Positions 12,494 through 23,122 of a stretch of DNA of 64,000 nt are shown here, piece after piece. This DNA is from Symbiotaphrina buchneri (lineage: Eukaryota; Ascomycota; Symbiotaphrinales; Symbiotaphrinaceae). Below the pieces are notes generated by a model. The model had not been told where the DNA came from. It ran no database searches and worked only from the letters and a program-made list of their open reading frames with translations. The stretch is from contig BCIG01000013.1 in NCBI GenBank assembly GCA_001599915.1, positions 186,001 through 250,000 on the forward strand, in the 5' to 3' direction. The position numbers and the translations under genes were made by a program. How positions within the stretch are numbered: position 1 is the first letter of the stretch; each line of letters opens with the position of its first letter.

Positions 12494-12916
12494 ATTGCGG
12501 CCTTACGGTACCCCTTACGGTACCGCTAGAGCATCTAGAGAACGGCGAGAGCTGAGGGCTCAAAGGTTGGCCAATAGCCCGGCGCATAAGCACACTGTAT
12601 AGTAGGGCCCTCTGTTCAATCTCGATGGCTGAACTGCTCGACGTCTACGGTCAGAAAGGACCGAAAGGTGTATGTCGGGTTACTTCATGGGTCCACCGGC
12701 AGAATGTAATTCCACTCCGGCGAGGGCGGGAAGTCATTTAAGCAGCGCCCTAAAATGCGAGCCTAACGTCCGCCTCGGTTGTGTTTTCACCGTGTTGCAA
12801 GCAATCTACAACTTCAGGGTTGCAGAAAGTACGTTTTGTAACTGTCCACGGCGGATTTGCACAGTTCCCATAGCTTGCCCATTCTTGCATCTCGGCCGGC
12901 CAATGAGAGTGTGAGA
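12494..12916. promoter_or_regulatory. Shared divergent promoter of KIN28-like and mS41 genes
   Basis: The only sequence between two divergent starts. It holds a tandem cttacggtacc / ccttacggtacc pair at about 12503-12530 and no TATA-like box close to either start that I can support. Confidence 0.5.
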
Positions 12917-13689
12917 ATGATTGTCCGACGTACTGCGCTTCGTCCGATACCGTCGTTCCTGCTGCCGTGGTCACAACCAATCCACTGCGCTCGTGGACTG
13001 CATAGTCGAATAGCATCTCCGAGAATCCCAGATCCAACACCATTTGTTCCAGATCCACAGACGCTGCTTACCCTCATCGGTCGGGGTTTAAGCCAACATG
13101 CAGCCAAGATACAGTCTTGGGAAGCATTATTCTCCCTCACCTCTCCACAGTTGAAGGAACTGGGGATCGAACCACCTCGTAGTCGGAAATATCTATTACG
13201 ATGGCTACGAAAGTTCCGGCTGGGGGAGTATGGCATCGGGGGCGATTTGACAGAGGTTACGGACGGCGTGGCTGAGGTTCGTGTTGTGGAAGTCCCAGCT
13301 GCTCGGAGCGCTGCGACTTCGCCGGAGACCTTGGCTACCGCAACGCAGTCTCCCGGGACGCGGAAAGTGGTCGTCAACGTTCCAAAAGGGGTTGAGCCTT
13401 CAGAGGAGGTGTTGAACACGGCTAAACCCGTCCGCGGCTTGAGAGTTAAAGGCGCTTTCACTATTACCGGTCCTTATGTAGAACCGGTTGCCGGCACACG
13501 CGGTAGAGTAGCAACGTTGGCGGTAAAGGAAGGTATGTGGGAAGATAGACGTGGGCACAAGGTAAGTGGCTTCTCTTCAAGGCGTTAGACTATACTAAGG
13601 AATTATCGCAGGTGGACGGAGGTGAGAGGCGAAAGGCTGAGGTCAGATACAAGAGGAGAACGGAGGAGAGGAAAGCATCACGAGCGTGA
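12917..13689 (+). CDS. FYV4: Mitochondrial ribosomal small-subunit protein mS41 (FYV4, IGR motif)
   Basis: Component of the small mitochondrial ribosomal subunit. Exons 12917-13561 and 13612-13689 flank a 50 bp intron (gtaagt...tcgcag); 240 residues. The ATG at 12917 begins MIVRRTALRPIPSFLLPW, an arginine-rich presequence-like start, preferred over the in-frame ATG 60 bases upstream. The family-defining block begins LLTLIGRGLSQHAAKIQSW and continues through KELGIEPPRSRKYLL to WLRKFRLG, near residues 48-100. The C-terminus is highly basic, as expected for an rRNA-bound protein. It shares its promoter with the KIN28-like gene. A 215-codon open frame on the opposite strand is a shadow. Confidence 0.85.
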
Positions 13690-14083
13690 GGAATGGTTCT
13701 ATATGCGGAAATGTCTGGGGACTGTTTTTCGTACTTGAGAGGCGGCACGTCTCCATGTTGACGGGGTTTTGTTGCTGTCACCCATATCCAGCCACATGTT
13801 GATACCCCTTACGGTGCCATTTAAAGATGCATGTAGACTATGCAAGGGCCGCGAAAGAGGGTTCCCTAATCTTCTCAGAGATCATATAGACCCCAAGTAT
13901 GACTGTCGACTATTGATAAGCCTGAACGACAGCTGGCGTTCAACTTAACCTAGCGAACGACGAAGGCGCCTATGCCAATACAGTGGCTCAATCTTCCAGT
14001 AGTCCTATAATGATGCAGTCAATGGTATCAAACATGCTATTGAAACAAACGCCGCTAAAGGTGAAAGACACTTATAGTCCTGC
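13690..14083. other. Convergent intergenic spacer
   Basis: Lies between the 3' ends of the mS41 and DUF3074 genes and presumably carries both polyadenylation regions. No gene seen. Confidence 0.5.
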
Positions 14084-15157
14084 CTAGACAGGGGTCGACC
14101 GACGACGCGATTGTGTCCAGGACATGAATAATCCAACATCTTTGACAATGGCACCAGTAATACCCATCTTCTGGACTCGAATGGGCAGCCACCCCTTGGC
14201 ATCACTTGCCGTTGCCATGATCCATTCGATGTTCTGATCAGGAAGTATGTGGACTTTCTCCGCAGCAGTGTAGCTGCCAATGATAACCTTTTTTCTTTTC
14301 AAGGGTGTATCGCCCTCAGTTAGGTTGCGCCTGTTACTGTAGAGAGCTTGCGGGAGCGAGGAAATGTCCACCGGAATCGACACAACCACGAATCCCAGGC
14401 GACTGAGCTTTGCGCTTATTACAAGGACAGGAAAGACTCTATTGAAGCACGGAAAGGGAATTGAATGAGCCATCTCATATACTGGATTCTGGTATCAGCA
14501 ACAAGCCATGTCCACGAACACTTGACATTACTACTCACTGCTCATATCAACGCTAGAAAAGCCGCCAACAAGTTCACCCAAGCTAGCACACGCTTCACTC
14601 CAGTCTAGCACTCTATGAGCGTCATATACGGAAGGAGTGAACTCCATTTCGTGCTCTGAATGTTTGATCCGTAGCCCATCCTCAAACTCTAGAAAGTCTG
14701 CGGTGCCCTCGTGGGAGTGATTCGCATGACGGCTGAGTCTGGCGAACCAAGCTTCCCCCCCTCCGATGCTCTCCGGCGCGGGCCGGTAGATTTTGGAGGT
14801 GCCCCACGGTATGTCCGATAGTTCTGTGCTTGTGATATGACGGTTGAACACGCTGACCTTGGCTGTCGCAGGTTTTGACTCCTTTTCCTTCTCTTTTCTG
14901 AAGGTCTCCGGCACCGCGTCTATGAAGGCACTTGTCTGAGTAAGGACCTCTGCGATGAAAGTGGCAAGCTCTGGCCTAGTACTCATAGCAGGGTGCTGAC
15001 CTTGCCGGCCATTATTACCGCTTTGAGCTGGTCCGGTAGGAGCATTAGGTGGTGCGGCACGCTTGTCATAATCTTCGAGGGCAGGATGGACAGGTAAGGC
15101 TGACAGTGGTAGCGGCTCGAGGCGCAACAGATTCCCTAACGCAGGAGTTAGGGCCAT
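14084..15157 (-). CDS. DUF3074 (START-like) domain protein
   Basis: Fungal protein of unknown function with a START-like lipid-binding fold predicted for the family. Exons 15157-14539 and 14481-14084, joined across a 57 bp intron so that DMS runs into IYEMAHSIPFP; 338 residues. The ATG at 15157 (MALTPALGN) is used because the frame further upstream opens only at a TTG. Visible blocks are TFIAEVLTQTSAFIDAVPE, SVFNRHITSTELS, then the second-exon segments AKLSRLGFVVVSIPVDIS and NIEWIMATASDAKGWLP. Family assignment rests on the overall pattern and is moderately sure. The ligand cannot be predicted. Confidence 0.65.
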
Positions 15158-15667
15158 TAAAGATGACAACTATTGTTTCTAAAGCTGCCTAAGCATGCAA
15201 GGCGTACTGTTGAAAAAGGGCTGGGAGCTCCAAGATGAGGGAGCCCGATGTTGAGGTCGAAGATGGTGATTGATGGTATTCTAGGCAGAGTCCGAGACAG
15301 GACAGGTTACAGGCTCTTGCCTGTTTGGGCGAGCTGCGACAAAAAGCTTGACGTGCGGGAGATCAGAGCTCTACGCTGATTCAGGAATTAGTGCCGCAGT
15401 CAATCGTGCACGAACCTCGGGCTCCAAGTCGGCGCGCCAGTCGGCGAGTCAGGGATTCGCGGACTTCAAGACATCCTCCGAGTTTCTCCATCCTCACATT
15501 ATCGCATTCGATAAGGTAGTGAGCCAGAAGAAAACACGCTTTTCCACACCTCGTTCCTGTTCGCATAACGTCTGACTTGTCAGACCACACAAATGACTGC
15601 CTATCCGCCCGTTATGCTCAGCGCTATGCTCCTTGCGTCTGGTCGGTCCTGGCACAACCTCTAGACG
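15158..15667. promoter_or_regulatory. Divergent promoter region (DUF3074 / coiled-coil protein)
   Basis: 510 bp between two divergent start codons. Short open frames are present but have no support. No clear TATA box. Confidence 0.4.
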
Positions 15668-18600
15668 ATGATGCCTTCCAACCCTCCACCACCTCCGCCG
15701 AAGACTGCCCTTCAGACGCCAGTCATCTGGCCACAGCCCCCGCAATATCAGCGGCATGCCTGGCCCACCGCTTCTGTGCCGCCTCCCGTGGCACGGCCGA
15801 GTTACAATCCAGCGGGGTTGCTTTCCTATGATCCTAGCATGTATAGCTCCACGTCTGGATCTGTCCCGCAATCTCAAGTGTATCCTTCTGGTCCAGGAAC
15901 GGGCGGCGTAGATGCTGGGAGCCAGCATTCAGCAGGTGCTATACATAACACGCTCCCCCAGGATGTGTGGCCCGCTGCCGGTGTCACTCGACCCGAACAG
16001 CCAGCATCTCTGTCACGGTATCATGTAGCGCAGGCCCAGTCGCAGCAATGGCCACCGAATCCGGAGGTGTCAATGGTACGTGCGCACCTTCATCACGACC
16101 TCCGTAGCCTGATCGGTCGGTGAGATGATCTAATCGATTTTGACGAATGCAGCCTCAAAATCTATTGTATCATACGCCACCTTCTACATATATGTCGCTT
16201 CCACCGGTTCACGATCCTTATCAGCAACAATATGCTACGCCTCTTATTCCACACGCTTCGCGGCCTCCAACAGCTCAAGATGCCTATCAGGCTCCCCCCC
16301 CATATGGTTCACAGTCTTTGAACTATGCATCGAATGTACAACCGTATACAGGGAAACCAGGAAACATGCCACCAGGAAATATGCCGCCTTCATTTACTCA
16401 GAGCTCAGATGCCCAGGTGCCTGGATACACGCAGCAGGGTTATGGACAAATGGATCAGATCGACCATAACTTCCCGCACCCAGCCGTCCGCTTAGGACCC
16501 TCACAGGAGGATGTGACTTACACGCGGCCCTATATGGGACAGCACCCTGACAGATCCCAAACCAGCTCTGTTACGTCCCGATCGGATATTCTGGTGATCC
16601 CAGGACGTCCTGCAGGAGTGTCAGTCAGTCTTCGCAACCGTGGTGGCTCCACACAGTCCCACCGCGCTGAATCTCCAGTCAACGCCCCTGATGCTGGGAG
16701 CCCATCTCTTCATGTGGTGGAGGCCAGTCAGGTCAGCCAAGGCTTCACAATACCACTCGACCAAATCCATAACGGCCATCTTGACAAAGTGGAGAGGTCG
16801 TCATGCACTACTACTTTAGAAGGACGGATAGGGACCGAAGCCGAGCTCTCCAACGCAGGATTCGGGTTCTCGTCGGATTGGGAGCATTTTGGTTCTCCAG
16901 ATGTTGAAGAGGTTGATGACACAGCATTGTTTAGCTCGACTACTACCAGCACTACAAAAGATCGGTCTTACCCAGTGATAGGATCGAACATGAATCTTCA
17001 GCGTAATCAGAGCCAATCCTCGAGGGCTAGTCCCATTTCAGGTTGCTCCTCTTCCCAGGGACTTAATCAGGCTTCCATGCCTGACGGCAGTTCTACCATT
17101 CATGAAGCTACATTATCGACGCTACCAACGGCTTCAACTACAAAGCTACCGCGAAATCCTAAAGCCGTTCCGCTCCAGCAAATAGGAGGCCGGAACAGTG
17201 CAACTCAAGGCAATCCTCCAGCAGAGCCAGTTCTCAAGGGACCGAAACTGAACCGTGCAGAAGTTTCCCCGCATGAGAATGATGTTATCTCGCCGAAAAA
17301 TGATGTCTTACGCTCTCGGGGTATTGACCGTTATGTGCAAACCGACGCTCCCCTGAGCTATATTTCGTCTAGCATGCAGGCCGATGCACGCACAGACCGG
17401 GCCTCCTTTAAGGATGTTGCAGTAGAGACTGAGCAGCTAGCTGCCAACGAGTTTCTGGATGCCATCGATTCACTGGACCGCTGGGGTAGAGAAGCTGTAT
17501 TACGATATGTGGCGATGCTGCAAGAAGAAACTTCTGCACCGACGGATCTGATCAAGCTTGAAATATTCACAAACTTTGTGACCAAGGAATCCAAGCTCCG
17601 CGACACAAAATTCCGAGCTAGCATTGGGCATAATGGAGTAGTGTCCAGCAGATCATATATAGATCGAGCTCAATCTCCTGCTGAGGAACCAAAGAAGGAA
17701 TACAAGGGTCTTGATGGCAGCTCCTCCTTACTGGGACATTGTGGGCCGTCGATCGTGGGTTCGGGGCCCCTGGGCGCACCAGATATTGACCACGATGGTG
17801 AGTACAGCCCAGGTGGTAGACCCAGGGTATCGCTTGTCCGTCAAACAGAAGAGTCGCTGCAGCAATCCGGCGACCTATCGGTGCGTCCAAGCCAGGTCGG
17901 TGCCGATCTGGCTGCGCCAGCGGAGGGTTTCCTGGTGAGGCCACGGTCCCAGGGCCCTGACCCATCCGCGGCAGCACCGACTAACATGAACCTGCCGGCG
18001 AACGCGGAAAAGAAGCAACACTCCTTTGTAAGTGGGGCGATCAGCAAACTGTCGGATCATAAAGGTAGCAGTGGTGTCGTGAGAACCTCGATCTACAAGC
18101 CTTACAGCCCACCTGCTGATGCTCCATCCTTCCCACAAATAAAGCCATTGGATCCACGGCGCGGTCGGAAAGTAACGGAGTTGCGCGATAGCTCAAGTAC
18201 GATCGAGGAGGAACAGAAACAATTGTTCTTGAACAGCAGTCAATCCGACATGCGATCGGTTCCAGACTCATCCTTAGGGCGTCAGGACCTCGGGTCTTCA
18301 TTAAAAGAAATTTTGCCAGCAGCTGGATCTAAATTGGCTCAAGACAGTCCCTTCTTGGAATATAGCAGGACGGCAATGGACAGTCTTCCCGATGATTTTA
18401 CCTTTATATCACGAGTCGCTAATGAGTGGGAGACGAAGGCGAAGAGTCTACGTGCAAGACGTGAGAAAGCACGGCAGTTACGGCAGGAAGAGCAAGAGGA
18501 GCGTAATAATGAGCTTTTCGATGAAAATGAAATCGGCTACGGTGATATTGCTGCACTGGAGGACGAATTCAAGCGATCAGAAATCGAAAGAAAGGCGCAG

Positions 18601-19554
18601 GAAGACAGGGAGGAATATGACAGCTACGTCACAGACGTTTTTGACCCAATATATACTCAGCTTCAAGAGCAAATCCGAAGGCTTATGGAGTTGAGTGCCA
18701 CTTGCAGAAGTCTGTTGGACAACATGACTGGCGGAAAACGATCCGTCGAAATGCACAGTGAAATTCCTGATCTGGGACAATGTCTAAGCATACTAATGAG
18801 CGTGTATGAGAAGATGGAGTTGAGGCATGCAAAAGTGTTTGAGGTCATACAGGAGAGGAATAGGCGCCACAGGAGGACGAATCTGCAACCATTGTATGCG
18901 CGCGGAGAAATCGCCCGCATGAAGGAAATGGAGAGAGAGTACGAGGAAGCCGAGAAGAAGGCTACCCTGGCTTTCAGTGGTGAAAGGACTGACAGGGCCA
19001 AGCGGCTGATGGACCTTGTTGAGCAGACCACCACACGAGGAGTTACGGACAATCAGGACTTCTTGGAGACAATTCGAAAAGTTGTCAACAGATTTGCGGG
19101 AATGCCTACGACAGCATACAACACCGAAGACGCCCAACAGGTCTCGGACGAGCTGAGAAATGCCCAATCGGTGGCAGAGATGATGAGTACGATTTCGGAG
19201 CGCCTCTTGATATGCTTTCATGATGCTGCACAACTGCTCAACAAGGCCGACCATGAAGACCTTGTCGCTGAAGTGCGGTCGGAACAGGCTGGCCCAGAGA
19301 AGCTGAAGCGCCTGGAGATCGAGCATAACCTGGAGTCTCACAAGTTGTCCGAGGAATCTGATCGGAGGTTAGCAGAGATCAAGAAAGACTTCCTTAAAGT
19401 GAACACGCAATTGTCGTTTCTTTTGAAAAAGACCCAGGAGAGCCTTCTGCCGCGTCCATCTTCCACAGACTTGGAACATCAAGAACGCATGGAGAGAGCA
19501 CTAGAAGCCGCGAAAAGAAGAAATGCAGATCAAGCTGGCGGATTACAAGATTAG
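15668..19554 (+). CDS. Large disordered plus coiled-coil protein, function unknown
   Basis: Two exons, 15668-16075 and 16153-19554, with a 77 bp intron (gtacgt...aatgcag) in phase 0; 1269 residues. I do not recognise a named family. The first 300 residues are rich in Pro, Gln, Tyr and Ser and look disordered. A long Ser/Thr-rich stretch follows. Near residue 566 is a compact, probably folded segment IDSLDRWGREAVLRYVAML. From about residue 885 to the end the sequence is highly charged with heptad-like spacing and reads as an extended coiled coil. It includes YVTDVFDPIYTQLQEQIRR and ERKAQEDREEYDSY. Single-exon coding over 3.4 kb with no stop makes the gene certain. A scaffold at the cortex, cytoskeleton or endocytic sites would fit this architecture, but that is inference only. 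Confidence 0.85.
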
Positions 19555-19945
19555 ATGGGCACGCAAACAGAGTCTCTGTGTATTCGCTTGGTCCACGGGA
19601 CGTCTCTCGCTGTGCCACTGTCGAAGATCCGGAGCGCATTGGGAGAAATGTGTACTGTATAATGTGGAAACGGATCTTGTTCTATATCACGTCTATCTGC
19701 CTATGTGCGCAATTACTTGCGACTACAGTGCATTGTTCCGAGGAACATGCGCCTCATGTTGATGCAAAGTTTATTGATCTGGTACTGATTGATATTACAG
19801 GTGTCTAGTAGTGAAAGGCGAAGGCGAGAGCTGGTAGTCACCCCTGGTGGATAGATATCCAATGTGAAGGTCAGCTAATTGTCGTGCAAAGTGGGCTCTC
19901 ATCGCCGGGCGTGACAATGGAGGTCTTCATTACAAGAGTTAGTTG
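19555..19945. other. 3' flank of coiled-coil gene
   Basis: AT-rich spacer following the stop at 19554, probably the 3' UTR and polyadenylation region. No gene seen. Confidence 0.4.
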
Positions 19946-20618
19946 TCAAATAATAATGGGTGCGAGTGCGGAGTATGAAGTAAGTGATGCGGGAGGACAA
20001 ACGTCATCGCGCAACAAGATGAAAGCACGTAGCGAGGCTAGGTACGAAATAATACTCTTGCTCGGTACCATGACTTCGGCGACCTCAGTCCGCTCCACAG
20101 CATCGGAACCAGTGGGACTCATGGGATCAGGACGCGAAGGACGAATGAGGATGCGCCGAAGGGGGCTACTGATCGGGATGACGGGAATACCACTTCGCAC
20201 AGTTGCCTTTCGTAGATCGGTAGGTGGAAATGTCGATGGGGATCGCAGCATGGGATTCTTGCAAAGTGTGGCTGAGCAGGGGTCCAATCACAGCGATGAC
20301 GGAGCGATCTGCGCCCAGGGCCCGCCTGCGTTCCAGCTCTTCTTGGCCAGCCCCGGCGCCCCCAAAGCCACACGGTCCTGCTCAGCGCTGAGGGTCTACG
20401 AGTACCGACTAAACACTACGAACGTACCTTATCTTACTTTTGCACTACAAATTGTACCACAAAGAGATGTGAGAAAAGACTGACATCAGCAGTTGTCGAG
20501 AAGACACCAAAGACCGCATGCCTCCTTACTGGAATGGTTTGCCCGTCACCTCAACGACGATCCTCTCCGCTGATGGGCCATGGGGATCGCGTAGACAGCG
20601 CAGACAGCACAACGACAT
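19946..20618 (-). pseudogene. Small fungal-type gene, apparently frame-broken, unknown function
   Basis: Three minus-strand segments look protein-coding but do not join cleanly. An ATG at 20618 opens MSLCCLRCLRDPHGP...RIVVEVTGKPF, ending at a good donor (cagtaagg). After an intron-like stretch, a second segment around 20370-20210 contains GQEELERRRALGADRSVIAV and SHAAIPIDISTYRSTK. One base later the next frame continues VRSGIPVIPISSPLRR...IRPSRP to a stop at 19946. The segments have coding-like composition and read as one small protein with a one-base frame shift near 20195 and an uncertain splice join. An overlapping 199-codon + strand frame looks less protein-like. This could be a real gene with sequence errors, a decaying gene, or chance. 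Confidence 0.35.
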
Positions 20619-23122
20619 AGCTTACCTACCTTAGGATGCATTAATTGCGATGAGCAATAATACATCCCGAAGTGATTGACAGTAGTAGCTCGTCTCTGGC
20701 CTGGGACGACGTCTTAGGTAGTACCTTAATGCTTTTGTAGGTAGGCCGTCCTGATCGGTTCCCTAAGCGTACTTCGTAAGGGCAAATCTGTCGACGATCC
20801 CTTTGGGCCGACGGCCACGGCAACAACCACGAAGCGGGAAGTCTGTTTCAGTGTTCGACGAGAAGGCAAAAGGGGTCCCTGGGAGCTGCCGGACCGTACC
20901 TTAGCCAGCGCCTCTCAACAGGTCTGCTGCATGAAGCCCACCGGGCACTCATTAAGGTATTCAACAATACCTTGGGAGTACTATGTACTGGAAGTGGCCA
21001 TCATCCGAAGGGGGTTCGTGCCGAAGCGGTTGAAAAGCCCACCCATGTGTCGTTGCGCACTACCGATAGCCTCTCCGTAAAGGCACCTTACCTGACCTGA
21101 CCTTTACTCCTATGCTTCCTGAGGTACCTATCACGGAGCGCCTTTCCATCTTTAAAGACAAGCATCCGATGTCCATGCAGGATAGATCTCAATGGTTGCC
21201 TGTACCATGATTCCGTGCGCGACCGCCATGGCGCTCGGCGAGGCTCGTGCTGCTATTCTTATGGTCACGGTGCCCAAAGCGTCATTGGTTCCCGGATTTT
21301 CTTTCTTTCCCCCTCGGACCCAATCGTGGCTGAGGCGAATAATTGTGACGGGGGGCGCCCGCCCGGACGTGGACGTGTCTCAGTCGTTACCCTAAAGGTA
21401 AGGTAGGGTAAGGTAGGTACCTTACCTAGGCGCAGAGCACAGAGCACAGATTCACCTACGGTAAGGTACAGATACCTGCCTGTTTGCATTTTCTTTTCAT
21501 CACCAGCTGTGGCGCTCCGAAGGGATCGGAGGAAAGAGGAAATCAGAAAAAATGAAGTCAGCTCCGACCATTCTGAGGGACCGTGATCAATGACTTTCGC
21601 ACTGTCAGACGCCATTTTCAGTTCCCAATCGTTTGTTGTTTTGGCTCGTACCTATTCTGGCCTGTCTTTAGTAAAGGTAAGGTACCCTAGGTACGGTAGG
21701 TGCACCGCAAGGCGGGAAAAAGAGTACGAGGGGTGGAGGGAGTGGTGCTTTCCCAAATGGTGTGGCACGTCGCAAGGCGCCCGCCCTAGGAGTAAAGTCC
21801 GAAGTACGAAGTAAAAGGCCCAGACAGAAACAGAACATGCTTTGGGATTCCAAAAAGCGCACTGGAATTATATCTAGAGGTGCGAATAAGTCTGAATGAT
21901 AGGTACGAGCACCGCCGTTAACCTTACCTTTACCTACTCCGGACTTCGTGCACAGCAAGGTAAGGTACTTTTACCTGGTTAAGTGCTCTCTGTATAAAAT
22001 CCATAATGCCAGGTACCTACCTCACCTACTTATTTACCGACCTGACTTAGCCACAGGTCCCGGAGCCAGGCGTCATCGGCACAGGTGCCTCTTTCTCGTT
22101 AGCCGGCTCCCCGGCCTAACGCTGCTTGTCCTCCCGTACCTGTACCTGTACCTGTGGCTCTCTCCAGCCTCCCAAATCCAAATCGATCGGTCTTTCGCCC
22201 CATCTGTTGGCTGCGCTGTGCTGCACTCTGATTGCCAGTGGCCCTCGACCTTGCTCTAAACTCCCGACCTGCACCGGAACACACGCAATACTCGCTCACC
22301 ACCATCAAACAACCTGTCTACAGCGACAGGAAACCCCAATTCCGACTCACCATATTCTCTGCATCTCGTTGGCGTCTTTTCGCCTGCCTACGACTCCATC
22401 GGGACGGTCTCCTCGCGTCCAAATCAACCTAGCACCCTCTCGGTTCGCTTGCGCAACTGGCGCCCAGCTCGTTACATGTAAAGCTGTACGAGGCGGAAGG
22501 CTGAAAAATACAATTCTTGTCTCATCACGACTGCCTGCACCAGGTGGTGTCGGAATCATCCATCATCTGCAATCATATACTAAGGTGGTGTCTTCTGACT
22601 CCTGGCTCCCGCAGAGGAGTCTGTGTGCGCGACGAGAAGACGCAGCGGCAACGACCAATCCCCGAAGATTTAACCGGGCATATTCATGTTTGCGACTACG
22701 GAAGACGACCTGCCCTCGAGGTAGCCAGACTTGATCAGCAGAAGCGAGCCTCTTTTCTAGACCGTCTGCAATCTTTGGATTGAATCGCTGAGGCGCAGTC
22801 GTGGACTTCCGCAGGTACGTCCATGCGCCTCCACAAAAGGATCTCCCTCCATCTGCACTACCTACCAAGGCCTCATTGTTTCCCATTCCGTTCCCTTCCA
22901 TTGCCCCTGCTTCTGCAGCCTGATGAGCTGCGACATGTCGGACCGTTCGATAGGGGGGAGCTTGTGCCCCCTCCGCGTGCTGCCATTCCTGTGCATGCGG
23001 CGCGACACGCCTCTTTTGCGCCAGCCTACGATTGGATGGAAGCTGTGGCTGACTGGCTATTCGCAGAGTAACATCACTGAAGAATTATATATTACCAACC
23101 AGCACCACAAATATAAGCCTTA
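20619..23122. other. 2.5 kb promoter/leader region of the C2H2 factor
   Basis: No convincing coding exon. It holds the densest set of GGTAAGGTA motifs in the window (21.39-22.04 kb). Between about 22.1 and 23.1 kb it becomes C-rich and pyrimidine-rich, typical of a long fungal 5' leader. Several short upstream open frames are present there, for example one of 82 codons starting at 22823. Confidence 0.45.
21392..22038. repeat. Dispersed GGTAAGGTA / TACCTTACC motif cluster
   Basis: At least five groups: 21392-21430 (aaggtaaggtagggtaaggt and a following inverted copy), 21453-21478, 21671-21702, 21918-21976 and 22010-22038. Words run in both orientations and often touch, forming short palindromes such as ggtacctacc. 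The word does not occur at this density in any coding exon here. Confidence 0.6.

Noticed and set aside
12814-13461. 215-codon antisense open frame over mS41
   Set aside because: Shadow of the mS41 exon, which has the IGR motif and a correctly phased intron.
19884-20483. 199-codon + strand open frame
   Set aside because: The minus strand of the same region has far more protein-like content (IPVIPISSPLRR and others), and the + product is rich in shadow-type residues.
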